DNA of 64,000 bases from Hanleya hanleyi (GCA_036873755.1 JAVTVY010019599.1:1-64000); one strand, 5' to 3'; shown: positions 11,960 to 24,454, numbered from the stretch's first letter. The notes: generated by a model from the letters alone, not told the origin. Made by a program: numbers and translations.

Positions 11960-13640
11960 CAGTATTAGATACAAATCTAGAGAGCTATGATGAAAACTCG
12001 TGTATTGGTAATTGGTGAGCTGTGTCGCTGTGACAACTCGTACACTGGGGATTGGTGAGTTGTATCGTCGTCAGATGAAAATGACGGCATTTAACGCAAA
12101 AGACTAGTCTGTAAGGCCCGATGTCGACCCAGCATCAACTCCCCACAATGCCAACATATATCAAAGACCAAAACTCTGTACCGGGGCGCGGACCTCGGGG
12201 ACGAAACGTCCACCAGCAGAATCTCGCCAATAACTTAGTAATCTAACACATTAAAACATACACACATTAAGACTTATGTAACAAACCGATTTCTCTCAAA
12301 TAACCTAAGACATAGTCCTTCCTCACCCGACGAAAAAGAACTTCTAAAGTAGTAGTTCGATAAAAAGAATCTCTTACAATTATACGGTGTCAAAATAGAC
12401 CTAAATGCAAGGTCAAATATGTAGTACGTCTCTAGGCAATGTGTACACAGTATATTCCAATTAAGGTTTGATTATATAACCCATTGATGAGGACGTCTTG
12501 AAACCACTGATGAACTGGTAATTATCCGTACCCAAGTGCAAACAATTAATTGCAGATTAAAATTATTCTAAAATTAATTGCAGATACATTGCTGTCCATG
12601 ATAGATAATACTTATTGGGTGTGTAACCTTCAAGGATTATAATTATTAAGTTAGCTTCTCCGTTGATATCTCTCATCAGCTCTCCCCAAAAACAACAGTG
12701 AAATATTCAAATCTAGCTCTCACAGAAAGAAAGGATGGCAGAAAAAATGATGAGATAAACGAGAGAGAATACATGTCATATCCAGGAGGGACTAACACTT
12801 GAACATCTTTATCTGATGTATATGAATATTAATGTACATCAACAGGCGCCCTGAATCCCTCATCCTAGCGAGAGACTTAAGCGGCGGTATCTTGCATACG
12901 GGGAATGACACCGTTGCCTTGAAAGTTATATTGCAATTTTACCTTGCTTCTACATTCTATCATTTATTTAGTTTAATCAACGTCATCTCATAAGCTCAGT
13001 TATTCCATATGTGTTGTCTCCTTTAATATATGGTCCTTCTAACTCTTGGACCTGAGACTGAATGTGGAACGCCATACCTGCTCATGATAAACTCTACCAG
13101 TCTCTTCTGTCGTCACTGTGGAGTGCTCCTGCTGATCAAAGGAAATAACTGTCTGGGTATATACACCCTTCATAAAGCCTTCTGCCGTAAGCGATATAAT
13201 GCACATGAAACCAATGCAAGCAAATGTGGATCTGGATTCAGCCTGGAGTTAATCGGGGATTTTTTCGTCATGTATTAAATATCGATTCGTCAAATCCGCC
13301 ATCTTCAATCAGTTCTACAACGTTTCCTAGTCCAGACTAACATGATATATCTCTAGAACCAGAGTGTAGTAGTGATTTACCATACAAATTATGTTCAGGG
13401 CTGCTCGTCCTAGGTTCAACGCCAGAGTCAGTTAAGCAAAGACTTTTTCACATTTGGTTACAATGTCTATTAGATGCATTTAGCTATTCTAACGAAACTT
13501 GAAATTTCTAACGAATTTTCGGCATTTAATGAACTATACTCCGCATCGTATGCATTCCGTATACCAGGTTCCACATGCAATGGAAAATCCGTATATACAT
13601 TGGCTGCAATTGTTCAGATTGACATAAACTCTCAACGTGA
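11960..13640. other. Duplicated unit, no gene recognised; ORF pair at 13030 and 28116
   Basis: Positions 12232-13640 match 27341-28950. The only frame worth noting is 13030-13278 (82 codons) with a paralogue at 28116-28427 (103 codons). They share CGTPYLLM and LFCRHC..LLLIKGNNCLG. The differences between the two are mostly replacements, and the copies end differently because of an indel, so I favour non-coding. Confidence 0.4.
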
Positions 13641-13900
13641 TGGGCTGTAGTGGGACCTGCGTATGGCGATTACATATCTCGCCTATTAGCATTTGCTAGA
13701 TCCTGTGCGAAATGTGACGTTTTTAATCGACATAACAACACATTATCGGATATAACCGGGTTATACCATCAAACGCCCCTATTAAAAGTTTTTCAAATTT
13801 GGCGATACATATCGCACGCTAATAGGAAAATACAATCGTAGCGTGCAAGGCCATTGGCATCACGCGTACGTTTCGTAACTTGTGTCTAATTCCGCTAATG
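13637..13900 (+). pseudogene. Penelope-like element RT, C-terminal fragment (copy 1)
   Basis: The frame reads GPAYGDYISRLLAFARSC, which is the thumb/C-terminal part of the PLE reverse transcriptase. It matches the better copy at 49675-49900 (GPAYGVYISRLVAFATSC). The end of the frame and the following TTTCGTAACTTGTGTCTAAT are also shared. The catalytic part is missing. It lies inside segmental copy 1 and has a partner at 28950-29170. Confidence 0.7.
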
Positions 13901-13959
13901 TCTTATTACCATGGCGTCCAGATAAACAGTGATAAACACAACGTGACTGAGATGCATCA

Positions 13960-14370
13960 TTCTCTGTCGTTCATAAAGAAATTTCCGCGTCAATAATCAA
14001 ACCAAAAAAACACTTGATGACGCTTGTATTCGTATTTAACGCTATCAAGATTGCAAACTACTTGCCACTTTGGAAGTATACATTTATAATACTCATTTTC
14101 TTGCTAGGGAAAGTATTCTGTTCGAAATAATGTAATGTGTTCTTCGTTTAAATGACAGACAGAGCAGATGTACTGCCAAGCTGTGAGGGTACATACCCCC
14201 CCCGAGGCAGTTTTGTGCACCCCTTGATAATTTGTCTTCTGTAGCAGTGAATAGTCAACATATCAATAATAATGTATATATTTTATGAAAGCGTGTCCCG
14301 AGGATTTCATGTATGTAATTTATATAACTGTTGCTCCTACCGTGTAGAAAATATTTGAATGAAATGAAAA
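13960..14370. other. PLE-linked repeat remnants, no gene
   Basis: Positions 13975-14160 resemble 34400-34560 (TTGCCACTTTGGAAGTATAC then ATTTATAATACTC). In both places this sequence follows a PLE end motif (GCGTCAATAATC or CAGCCGTCGTC), so it is probably part of a PLE untranslated region. Nothing else is recognised up to 14370. Confidence 0.4.
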
Positions 14371-14377
14371 CAATAGC

Positions 14378-14699
14378 CTCCATTTTTCAATTGAAATTTC
14401 GTGAAAACTGCTCAACATATTTCAAATTTGATGGTATACCTTGATCAAAGACAGCTAGAACTAGTAAATGGCGTCTCACTTTTTTTAAATTTCTGACTAG
14501 CATTTTAACTAAAATGAATTGACAAAATTTGATTATCTTATAACTTTCTACGTTAAAAGTTGAATAATTAAAAAGCTAAGCCGAACTTATAAAAACTGAG
14601 ACGCCGTTTACTAGTTCTAGTTGTCTTTGATCAAGGTATACCCATCCAATTTGAAGTATGTTACAACAGTTTTCACGAAATTTCAATTGATAAATGGAG
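14378..14699. mobile_element. 322-bp fold-back (MITE-like) with about 110-bp arms
   Basis: The left arm (14378-14485) and the right arm (14590-14699) are inverted copies. Both contain TCAATTGAAATTTCGTGAAA, GTATACCTTGATCAAAGACA and CTAGAACTAGTAAA. The spacer of about 105 bp is AT-rich. No convincing target duplication is seen at the ends as drawn. It is non-coding and the family is not known. Confidence 0.65.
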
Positions 14700-14985
14700 A
14701 CTTTTAAGTTTTGCCCTATGATTCAGAATTCGTTTGCTGAATTGTAGTGCCGCTCAGGCCTAAGCTCATAACAGAATGAGCTAAATACAGGAGGAAAGTG
14801 ACTACGAAAATATTAGCGAAAAGCATTTTGTAGATTAATATTTCTACATATATTTATTCATGTCATCATCAGGAATGGTAGTTTACAACAGGTTTACATC
14901 AGATTTGAGAGAATAGGTTTTAGAAAGATATCTTAAGCGGAACTCATTTTCTTGCACCTAATCAGGTTTGAGGCGTTCCGACTAT

Positions 14986-15190
14986 TTAGAACATAAAAAA
15001 CGCTAGATCTTGGTGCTCTCTGCCGTATTTTGAAAATGTTGGAAGTATCTCCAATGAAACGTCAGCTCCACAGCAATAAAGAAGTTGGTATCCATAGAAT
15101 AGCCTTGTGTTATATACGCCGACTTTTAAATGCCTATCAAAGAAATTAGCATACTTTCGATTTGTAAACACCTCCAGACTTCTAGATGAA
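14986..15190 (-). repeat. PLE-linked repeat with degenerate hammerhead-like motif
   Basis: The reverse complement of this stretch resembles 47990-48080 (TTTGATAGGCATTTAAAA, then TCGGCGTATATAAC). On the plus strand, 15039-15063 has a short stem (TTGGA/TCCAA) followed by TGAAACGTC, a diverged version of the motif at 48054-48101. The upstream CTGATGA box is not preserved. Confidence 0.4.
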
Positions 15191-16559
15191 CGTAACCAGT
15201 TTATATGCGAAAATCAATCTCCGACTATATACGTTATGGGCGGCATGAGCCTACCCCTCAGGCCTTTTTTAAAATCTAGATGTAAAACGGTCGGTTTAGG
15301 CAGCATTTTCTACTTTTGAGGAATTTATCAGACATACAGAGACGTCTCTTTTGGAAAATTGTAAATTTTCACCATATCGTATCGAACTTTCTGTCACACT
15401 TATGTGTTAGATGGGAACCTGTGCTCGGACGGAATTCCGTCGGTTCAGGTTCGCTTTCGCACTCTCCCCCACCCCCCAGCATGCGGGCATGGAACTGGAC
15501 TAATTGTAAAACTTAATTTGCCGAATGCAGTACAATTATAATACATATAGCCTGGAATCCATCCCAACATACACTTTTACGAATCACGTTGCACGTACTT
15601 TCATGAACTTATTAGTATTTGAGCAGGGCAAGCGTACTCACCGCATTAACGAACTAAGATAAGAGCAGGTAATTGCATACACTGGAACAAGAAATATCTT
15701 CAAAAACTGATGGGCGACGGAGCTTAAATGGGGAGTGTGCAAAATGCTTACTCCGCATAATATGTAATTCTTTGAAGTATTTAACTGCGCATGAATACTT
15801 GTTGCCAGAGCGGATCTTGCAATAGATTTCTTCTTTTTCTTGAGACGGTCGACATCGCGTTTTCCACTGTTTTCTCGATATTGTCGCTGCCAAAGTCGAG
15901 TCAGTTGTTCTTCATCAGAGAACATGAGAAATAGTGTGATCAAAGGCATTACGATCATCCACCTAACTCAACAACCAATCGTGCGTCCAATCTTTCTTCT
16001 GGATTTTCTGTGTAAAGAATACTCATTTGGAATGAATGTAACTACACATATCTTGTAAATTTATGGTAAAGGCTAAAGATAGACGTTCATTGTTAAAGGT
16101 AATCTTGGATTGATATTTGCATTATTAGTCGGTATTTGTGCAGTTGAATAAGGCTCCGCGCACCACAAAACGGTTGTAGGTCTAACAAAAAAAGTTGTGT
16201 AGAAGCCATTCACTTTCAACTGTTTCTAATCACTTTCGAAATTGTTGGGGTTTGTACTAACAGATACCCATAATCCTTCACCGCGGTGGAAGTGAAGTGA
16301 CCATTTCCCAAAACTCATTGGTGGTTCTATACTCAGAACGTACAGTTGAACAGGTGAAATGACGTCACGGTTTGATCCGTACCGGATTGGATTGGGGTGT
16401 GCCTGCCTCCGCAGCCGACGGTGTGGCAACCACCTGGTGGCAGTGGAAGACAAAAATCTTGGGGTTTGTTGTCTTTTCACGGAAAAGCTATTCAGCCGAT
16501 GTCTACGACAACTATTCACGATAATTGTTATCACGGTGGACAGCAACCGAATCGAGAGC

Positions 16560-18300
16560 TTGCGACGGTTTGCTACACAAATTTGGGTGCTCATTATGTC
16601 TGATTCTACTCTGTTATATGCATCTCTGTCGTGGCGAATTTCTTTTCATCTGTCCAGTTTCGAGCTTGAAGGATTTGTCTAATAACCCTTCATATAAGAT
16701 TAATATGGGGTAATTGGAAATTCGATTACCTGACTTGTTGTTTCCATCATGAAATTTATTAACAAAAAGACACAAATATATCATTGTTTCACAGTCTGTC
16801 TCATGTGGCAGAACCTCCCCCCCCCACCAATATGAGAACACCTACCACATGCACTCGTCCATTGATATTGGCACGTTACCAATTGACACGCGGGGGAACT
16901 TTTCAACAAAAATGGAAATGAGTGAGGGAGAGGTAGCCAATTTTTACAATATTTTAAATCTTTGGTTCTAATCTTTGTTGATAATCAATTTAAAGAGAAA
17001 TAATGTTTTCATAGGCGTGCGCAATAAAATATTGGCACGGCTATGAAGATCTATGGATCACTGCATTATTGATGAAAGATTTTATAAATCTGTAGAAAAT
17101 GATTTAACTAACTGATACGCTCTGTCAGGTATACGATTTGACGATAGCAACATCGAAAACTGTTGATCGCTGTGCACGCCTATGAAACATTATTTCTTAA
17201 GTAGGCTAAATAGTTTTCAATGAGGAGCGTTACATCACTGGGCTCGAAGACGGCCCTGTTAATATGTTAAAGGAAAATTCCACTTCAAACTGATCCTCAG
17301 GGGTAAGTTTTCCCACGAAAGCTTCCGCGTGATGCGGACGGGCAAGTCTGTGTTATTTTTACCAACGAATACAATCCGCGGTAAAGACGTTTCCCCCGAG
17401 AGGCACTGTCCAACTAAACAATCCCAAATCTTATAGTGGTTCCTCACTCTGTCTATCAGACTTGCCATATATTCCCCCGTGTTGATTAAAACAGGTGTCG
17501 ATCATTAATTATACACCTTCGCTTATGATGTATGAGCTTTGATGACCTGGCCGTTCAATACAACAATCAGCTGAGATATGTACATGCTGGTAATAAACGA
17601 ACTTTAATCAACGCATGGATCTGCTTGAGCTTCGTAATTTTTCCACTCTGCCTGATATCTCGATTTTGGTGTTGGATATTATATCACTGAAAAAAACAAA
17701 CAGATCGCCGAAGTCACGACAAAAGCCTTTTTCTGATGAGACGACATCGCTTCCTCCTCGAAATTCTCGCCAGAGCATCCAGTCTGCCTTTTCTGTGCGA
17801 TGACAAATATATTGGAATGAACTTTACTACACATATTTAAAATGGCAAAATAACCTAATCTACAATGAACACTCTTTGTAAACTTATGGTAAAGTCTGAT
17901 GATAAGGACGGACCTCCACTTGTGGAGAACTAACACAAAAAGCTGTGTGGAAATCAATTAGAAACTGTAGCTAAAGTCACTGACTGACCTTTAACAGTGA
18001 ATCGGTGATCGAACCATTCCTCAAGTGATATTGTTGGGGTTTGTTATCTTACCACTGTCGTGCTCTTCTACCGATGTCTAAGACAAATGTTCTCTCTGAG
18101 AGTTAACACGGTAGATCGAGTCCGAGTCCGATTTGAAATCATTGTGTATGCCTGGACATTGTAAAATATTTCTGACTTTTTACTTCGATTCACCGTTGGT
18201 TATATCTCAAAATGAGGATATATTAACGAGATTCATCTCGAACATTGTTGGCAAAAGAACAATCGAAAGAACAAGAATAACCCAGCAAGCGATTTATGAA
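16560..18300. repeat. Internal module, copy B1
   Basis: The three blocks of the module are present at 16570-16740, 17260-17690 and 17695-18300. The middle of the module is deleted relative to A1. The plus-strand frame 18133-18429 and the minus-strand frame 17679-17957 are both open here, but neither stays open in the sister copies. Confidence 0.55.
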
Positions 18301-18889
18301 AATTTGCCCGTCTTGCACTCAACGAGTGAAAGTCGACGGATGGAAAAGAAAAAACACAAGGAAAGATTAATTGAGAACCGATCGGATATATTGGAGTTTT
18401 ATTCCTTAACCGTTTTGGCGGTCAGTTAGTTTTCATTTTCCATGGATCTGTATGGAAGTGTTACGACAGGACTCCTTGACTTTTTGAGCCGCCATTTGTA
18501 TGTTCTATATACAAGCGTCAGATCCAGTATTCAGTAGACAGTCGTCGTTCAAAAAGAATCCCCACGTCTGCAAGCAGGCATGCAATATACAAATAAACAC
18601 AACATATAGTTCTTTGCCAGGTGGAGTGACCAACAGTCAAATCCGTATAACTGAGAGTTTTTCAGCTCGTTGAATCATTTTATCCAGGTTTAAAAAGTTA
18701 TCTGTAACACACCTTTCATCATATAACGCAGTAATTCAAAGAGCGTCTCTATTTGGAACTTGGCTTTAACACATTTGATTCAACGATACAAAAAGACAAT
18801 CAGAGCAAAAGACAAAAACATGCCAATGGAGTGAATAGTCCCAAATGATGTCTCATACACGTGGACAACAATCGACATAAAGGCGACAT

Positions 18890-20550
18890 TCTTTTCGAAA
18901 TCGATACATGTAATGAATAGAATAGGAAAGAAAATACGTTTGAATGGCGGCAGAATTTTCGAGCGTAACATCACCTGGGTCGAAGATGGACATGTTAGCT
19001 GTTAAAGGAAAACTTCACTGCAAACTGATCCTCAGAGGTAAGTTTCCCTTCTCTAGAGATTTTCTATGAAAGTTTCCAAATGATGCCTGGCGGGTAAGTC
19101 CGTTATTTTTACCAGCCAATACAATCTCCAGTAAAGATGGGTCCCGCGAGAGGCACTGTTCAACTTAACAGTTCTAAAGCTTGTATTGTTTCCTCAACCT
19201 GTCTCCCAGACTTATCTTGTATTTTCTCCGTGTTGATTATAACAGGTGTCGCTGGGTAATTATAAACAATGAATAATTCAATCATAATTGCACGGTGTAG
19301 ATTTTTTTCCAGCTTGAGGACGTGTTCAACCAAGAGAATTGTCAAAATACCGCTATAGTACTGATGTCATACAACGTTTACACTAGCGTACACTGAAAAA
19401 AAAAATAGTTTGCGCCATGTGTCCTTCCCCCTCACGATTGCATTAAGCCTGGAAACAAACTGATCGCCGAAGTCGCGACAAAAACCTTTTTCTGATGAGA
19501 CGACATCGCTTCTTTCTCGAATTTCTCAAAAGAGCATCCATCCTCTTCTGTGTGATGAAAAATCTTTACTAAAAATGGAATAACCTAATCTACAATGAAC
19601 ACTCTTGTAAACCTGTGGTAAAGCCTGGTGATAAGGACGGACCTCCACAGAATGAGTGGAGAACTAACACAAAAAGCTGTGTGGAAATCAACTGGAAACT
19701 GTAGCTAAAGCCATTCACATTTAGCAGTGAATCGGTGATCGAATCATTTCACAAGTAATATTGTTGGGGTTTGTTATCTTACCACTGTCGTGCTCTTCAA
19801 TCGTTGTCACAAATGTTCTCTCTGAGAGTTAACACGGTAGACCGAGTCCGAGTCGAGGGCTTGCGGTGACTTTCTACACAAATTTGGGTGCTCATTAGCT
19901 CTGATTCTTCGCTGTTATCTCCATCGCTGTCGTGGCGAGTTTCCGTTCTTCTGTCCAAATTCGCGCTAGGAGGATTTGTGTAATGACCCTTGATATAAGA
20001 GAGATAAGGGGTAATTGGGAAGTCGACTACCTGACTTTTTCTCAATTGATTTATAGTATTCTCGGCAGACTTCCGCAAATGTTCTCCCGAAAAAATCAAT
20101 ATCCTGTTGCCTTCTCCTTAACCACTGATTAGAAATCTGTGTGTGTGCCTGAACATTTTGAAATACTTCTGATTTTTTTTACTTCGATTTACCGTTGGGT
20201 ATATCTAAAAATGATGATATAATAAAGAGATTTGTCTCCATCATTGACGGCCAAGGAACAATCGGATGGTAAGAAATAATTGATCAACCGATATAAAATC
20301 AGAATTATAAGGTACTCGTACTCGTACATTCTTCCAGACAGACGATCGTCGATAGTACGTTTCCGTTGTTAGAGAGGATTACCGCCCTGCTTTGACTGTG
20401 AAGGTGATACATCTATTCCGCCTTCGTCTCAATTCTGTTAGAAATGAGTATAATGAATTGAACGACAGTAACAGGAAATGGTGCTGGATATTTGCTCTTT
20501 TACTGAACATTTACTTTTCATTGTAATTAGGGCATTGTAATTTTTTTTTT
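18890..20550. repeat. Internal module, copy B2
   Basis: Positions 18890-19260 and 19265-20550 match A2 (7540-7910 and 8670-9960). About 0.75 kb of A2, including the two-hairpin insertion at 8284-8590, is absent here. The third block holds the minus-strand frame 19797-20099. Confidence 0.6.
19797..20099 (-). pseudogene. Unidentified module ORF, paralogue of 9174-9503
   Basis: The 100-codon frame keeps LRKSQVVDFPITPYLSY and RTRSTVLTLRENIC. A small deletion near its end (20 bp side at 19807) changes the last residues compared with the A2 copy, though the GTAAGATAACAAAC donor-like sequence beyond it is kept. The function is not recognised. It could simply be stop-free repeat DNA. Confidence 0.22.
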
Positions 20551-22285
20551 AAACATAAGAGTTTGACATATTTATATCAGGAAACTGTCTCCCCCCTAAT
20601 TATTTTTCTTACCTCTTGAGCTAGGGACTGAATCCTACGACACTATACCCTTGGGTCAGGCTCTACGAGAAAATGTAAAAGAAATAATCCAAGATGGCCA
20701 CATAGATGACGTCACACTGACGTCATTTAAAAAAATGTTGGTCGATTTTTCGTTCAAATTTTTTTATTTATGTAATTTCTCCGCAAAAACTGCTTGATAA
20801 ATTATTAAGTATTAATCTGATATGAAATAGAATAGTTTCCCACTTTTTCTTGGAAATTTGGAAGAAAACTGACGAAAACATATTTTCTGTTACCCTACGC
20901 GGCCCCCATATTGAATTTACCTATGATCCTCTGTTCGGGAAGTTATGCGGTAGCCGTCATGACCTGTTCACTTGTATTGTGACGTTAGCAACAATCGGAT
21001 TAACAGTTTCATAACATCTTACTGTGATGTTACTGAAGGACGCATACATAGACGGGCGTCTTCTTTTAAAGTATAGAACAACAAACACATGGCAGATGGT
21101 TTGGTTTTGTTTTACTTGGGCACTCCCAATTAATAAACTATTGTCATCTCAATCGCTCCATTTCATCCCAAACACACACTCTGTATGGTCATCAAAGCAC
21201 TCTGGCAGCGCCAGACATCCCTTGACTGTTGTTAACATGGTCGAACCGAGGGCCAGTAACGAACAATCTTTTGCAGATTATCAGTATATTAAACCATTCG
21301 TTATAAAGTTCTAAAGCAAGACGAAATAGCCGCATTTCTTGAGCGATAATTTTGACACTGACCTGTACCACTCCCTTTACACATCGACGCCATTCCATAA
21401 ACACTCCATGTTAACTGTATGAACTAAAATTTGGCCGATATTATGGCTTTTCAATAGTAGATGCCTGTTCAAATGCGCAGTAGATTGGGTATACCAGTCA
21501 ACATATGACCATGGAAGGCGGTTTATGCACCGAAATCAAGAAAAACAATTCAAAGTGTAGAACTTTTTCAAGGGCCGAATCAACGGAATATTCAATTTGT
21601 ATTGTTATATATATTTAATGTCTTTATAATTGGGGAAACCTCGAGAGCCTCTTCTGGGCTTCATGATGCTATCTTTGGACTGATCACGATAACCAGCCAC
21701 CTTCGAAACACCTACATGTATGTCGTGTCTAACTATTTGTCATCTATATATATTAGGTAACAAAATGGCATTAATTATATATAGTCTATTGGTAACCTAA
21801 TGCCAGGTAACTCTTCACTGTACATGTAGACACCATATACCCTGATTGTGTTGATCGTCATATATGTTATAAGCTGTGATAATGGTCCGTGTAATATTTG
21901 ACAATTCAGCTTTCCATCTTCTAAAATTGAAAGTAGAAAGATGGAAAGCTCTACATCGCTCCCGTAAAAGTGAATCTAGGAAGATAGAAATCTCTACATC
22001 GTTCCTGTATGCCAGCTTTCAAAATGAATTCATGATATAAAGGAATAAAGGAGCGATATTCTGTTAAAATTAATTTCGTGGGGAGTTAACCATTGAAGAT
22101 ATGCATTTTACGACTATACATATTTATTTTCAGTCAGATCTGTCTGATTGGGATTAACATGCATCTTCTCCCCAAACCCTTGTACCACACCAGACCCAAA
22201 ATACACTGAATGTCGTAAAATGCTGATACTGAGAGAAACATGACGAATTCGACCAAAGTATACCTCCAGTATCCGTATATAACAT

Positions 22286-23273
22286 AAAGGTGGTGGTACG
22301 ATAAGGCGGGATTTTGGCCCATACGTGGTGCGATTGAAATCGAAAAAATGAAATGTCCTAAAAATACTTGTGTTTTAATGCAACGGCAAGAAAAAATATA
22401 AGTTCACAATATGTGAAAGTTTTAGTGCGGTTGCGTTATGATTATAGTTATCACATGAAACTGAAATCCACAGCTTGTGCTATTTCGTGAAAAAAGGGTC
22501 CAAATCGAGTCCTTCAGACACGCATTTAGACACGAAGGACCCCTTGGACCAAAACGCCATTTAACCTGGTGTTGTGCGGTTGCATTATATCCCCACTGTT
22601 GGAAAATCTTTTTGGTCCAAGGAGTCCTTCATACTAAAAAATGAAAAGTTATGAATCATAACGTTTGAAGTTTTCGTAAGTAGATTAAAGTGACAAAATA
22701 GCCTGTTACAGTTGTTCGTATGTCGTGGTGTAGTGGATACGCACGTTGGATCACAAGCGCCTCGAAATTTTCTTTTACCGAGTTCGAATCCCAGGAGGGT
22801 GCCATGTGTGACGTCGACAAGTTATTTCAATCTTTCTCATTTTTGTAAAAAGAAATTGCATTCTGTATATCTGAAATAAGATTTCAGTCTATCATTATGA
22901 ACCAATTAAAAGTAAAATAAATATTTTTTAACTATGAAAATATACCATGTGGACATTACGGGCTAGTCAAACGTTGAAATCGAACGATCAGTCGCTAGCT
23001 GTTACAACGGCAATATATTCGCCTAAATTGTGTATTTATTCTCCAATATGTGCAAACAAAATCGACTGCAACGTGGTGAAATAATAACGCCTTGGTATCG
23101 AAAATATGTGAAGCTATCATGGTTCACCGTAACATTTAGTCCGTTGATTGACAGTTGCCGCCGATCACAAGCTGTACATTGCATTGTGATTGACAGATGG
23201 AGAGAAGAAATGTACATTCCTATGAGTCGACTGTCTGTGGGCAAAAACCCCGCCTTACAATACCATCTCCTTT
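22286..23273. mobile_element. 988-bp element with 36-bp inverted ends
   Basis: The left end (22286-22321) starts AAAGGTGGTGGTACGATAAG. The right end, read on the other strand from 23273, starts AAAGGAGATGGTATTGTAAG. The ends match at 29 of 36 positions. Copy 1 of the segmental duplication has no such sequence at the equivalent point (about 11665-11676), so it inserted after the duplication. No transposase is visible; a tRNA-like segment lies inside. The target duplication is not clear, so I do not assign a superfamily. Confidence 0.7.
22720..22805 (+). ncRNA. tRNA-like sequence (pseudo-tRNA or SINE head)
   Basis: TGGTGTAGTGG (22726-22736) fits a polymerase III A box, and AGTTCGAATCC (22781-22791) fits a B box at normal spacing. 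A CTCG/CGAG pair between them would form a long variable arm, as in Leu or Ser tRNAs. The outer acceptor arms do not pair convincingly, so I do not call a working tRNA. It sits inside the 988-bp element. Confidence 0.45.
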
Positions 23274-23751
23274 GATTTGAAATACAGAGGATGGAAGCTG
23301 TGTAGTGCTTTCCAGCTACTTGTTTCAATTTTACAACATGGAAAGTTGAAATACGGGGGCGATATCGAGCTTTCCATTTTCCTACTTTCAATTCTGCGAG
23401 ACGGAATCCTGGACTACAGGTACTGTGTAAAGCTTTCCATCTATCTAGTTTCAGTTTTCGAAATAGAAAGCTGAGTAGTCAAGTGGGGGACGATAATGAA
23501 CCTGATACTGAATCATTCGGTTAACGCCCGGGAACGTGCAGCATCAGCCACGAGTTATACACCACGGGTGTGTCTTCGCACTAAAGCATGTGTTAGATGG
23601 ACTCTTGTTTCCGGACCATTGCTCAGGTTCCTGAGATGTTCAACCACTTCCATCGCGGATTATATTCATAGGCACAAACCGGTCTTGCACATCGTCACCC
23701 TAGGTCATCTAGTTAGGGAAGCGTATGATCTTCACATTTTACTACCCACTG

Positions 23752-23951
23752 GTTGTAGCAACGTTCATTACACAAAACTGTTCTCGTCAGATCACAGAAG
23801 TTAAGCAACGTTGAGGTCGGTCAATACTTAGATGGGTGACCGGGTGCTGTACTGGCTGGGCTGATCAGTGTCCAGGATAATGGCACATGTAGGCACTGTC
23901 GTGATATGACTGAAAAAATGTTGAAAACGACGTTAAATCCTACTCACTCAC
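23752..23951 (+). mobile_element. 5S rRNA-derived SINE
   Basis: Positions 23780-23855 follow 5S rRNA (TTCTCGTCAGATCAC, AAGTTAAGCAACG, then CTTAGATGGGTGACCGGG), including the internal control region used by polymerase III. The body continues GGCTGGGCTGATCAGTGTCC and ends in GTTGAAAACGACGTTAAATCC plus ACTCACTCAC. A second copy on the other strand is at 28551-28781. It is non-coding and would be mobilised by a partner LINE. Confidence 0.85.
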
Positions 23952-24018
23952 CCTTATTACACAGAGTAATGGGAGCATAGTGATTCAAGCTCCTTAGTGT
24001 CACCGAGAATAAATTACC

Positions 24019-24454
24019 TTAAGGATGTCCGCTGCTGGTAAATCAAAGTAATTAACTTTTTGAATAATGTGTGTTGTTGCATTCATAATGGTGTAATATG
24101 AGGAAAAACAAAGAAAAAAATATAGCATTTTTTAGCTGTTGACACTGTTAAATGGACGAACCCATGCTCCATTTGATAACCTAAAAAGCATAGGGAATAG
24201 CCCTAGTTTTGAAGCATATTGATGAAAAATGCATATAAATAGTTTTTAACTTTTTCTTATATTCTAACTGTTTCCAGATAATCACGATGTCTATCAAAAT
24301 TGATCAAATTGGATGGATGTTGCTGTGCAAAATTCTGGGCTACAAGGCTTTTAAAGGAAATCCCTATCTCTTAACCTAGGAAAGGGAGATAATCCAATAG
24401 GAAAAACGGGCAAAATGGCCATCAAAGCCAAAAATCACCAGCGGACATCCTTAA
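24019..24454. mobile_element. 428-bp MITE with TTAA target duplication
   Basis: The element is 24023-24450 and is flanked by TTAA at 24019-24022 and 24451-24454. The inverted ends are GGATGTCCGCTG, perfect for 12 bp. TTAA duplication is used by the piggyBac and Kolobok superfamilies, and the ends alone do not decide between them. There is no open frame, so it is non-autonomous. Confidence 0.75.

Larger units (their letters stand above)
2640..14000. repeat. Segmental duplication, copy 1
   Basis: This block is collinear with 15490-29300. Paired landmarks are 2660/15488, 3206/15668, 7095/18470, 11104/21802, 11676/23274, 12234/27343, 13030/28116 and 13650/28963. The offset changes from about 12.5 to 10.7 to 15.3 kb, which shows several large indels since the duplication. 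Most differences seen in short open frames shared by both copies change amino acids, which argues against selection on protein. No intact gene is recognised within it. It contains two tandem copies of an internal module, a fold-back minisatellite and the 3' end of a PLE. Confidence 0.85.
21893..23480. repeat. Fold-back of minisatellite arms (copy 2)
   Basis: This is the partner of 11200-11880. The left arm is about 21900-22030 and the inverted right arm is 23279-23473. Here the space between the arms has grown because the 988-bp element at 22286-23273 inserted into it. One unit alone forms a hairpin: AGCTTTCCATCTTCT at 21907 pairs with AGAAAGATGGAAAGCT. Confidence 0.6.

Noticed and set aside
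13030..13278. Conserved small protein shared by 13030 and 28116
   Set aside because: The two differ mostly by amino-acid replacements and end differently after an indel, as expected for duplicated non-coding DNA.
22720..22805. Functional tRNA gene
   Set aside because: A and B boxes are present, but the acceptor and T stems do not pair properly and it lies inside a mobile element.
23752..23880. Functional 5S rRNA gene
   Set aside because: The first third is diverged, the sequence continues without a T-run terminator into a SINE body, and the sister copy has a retroposition-type duplication.
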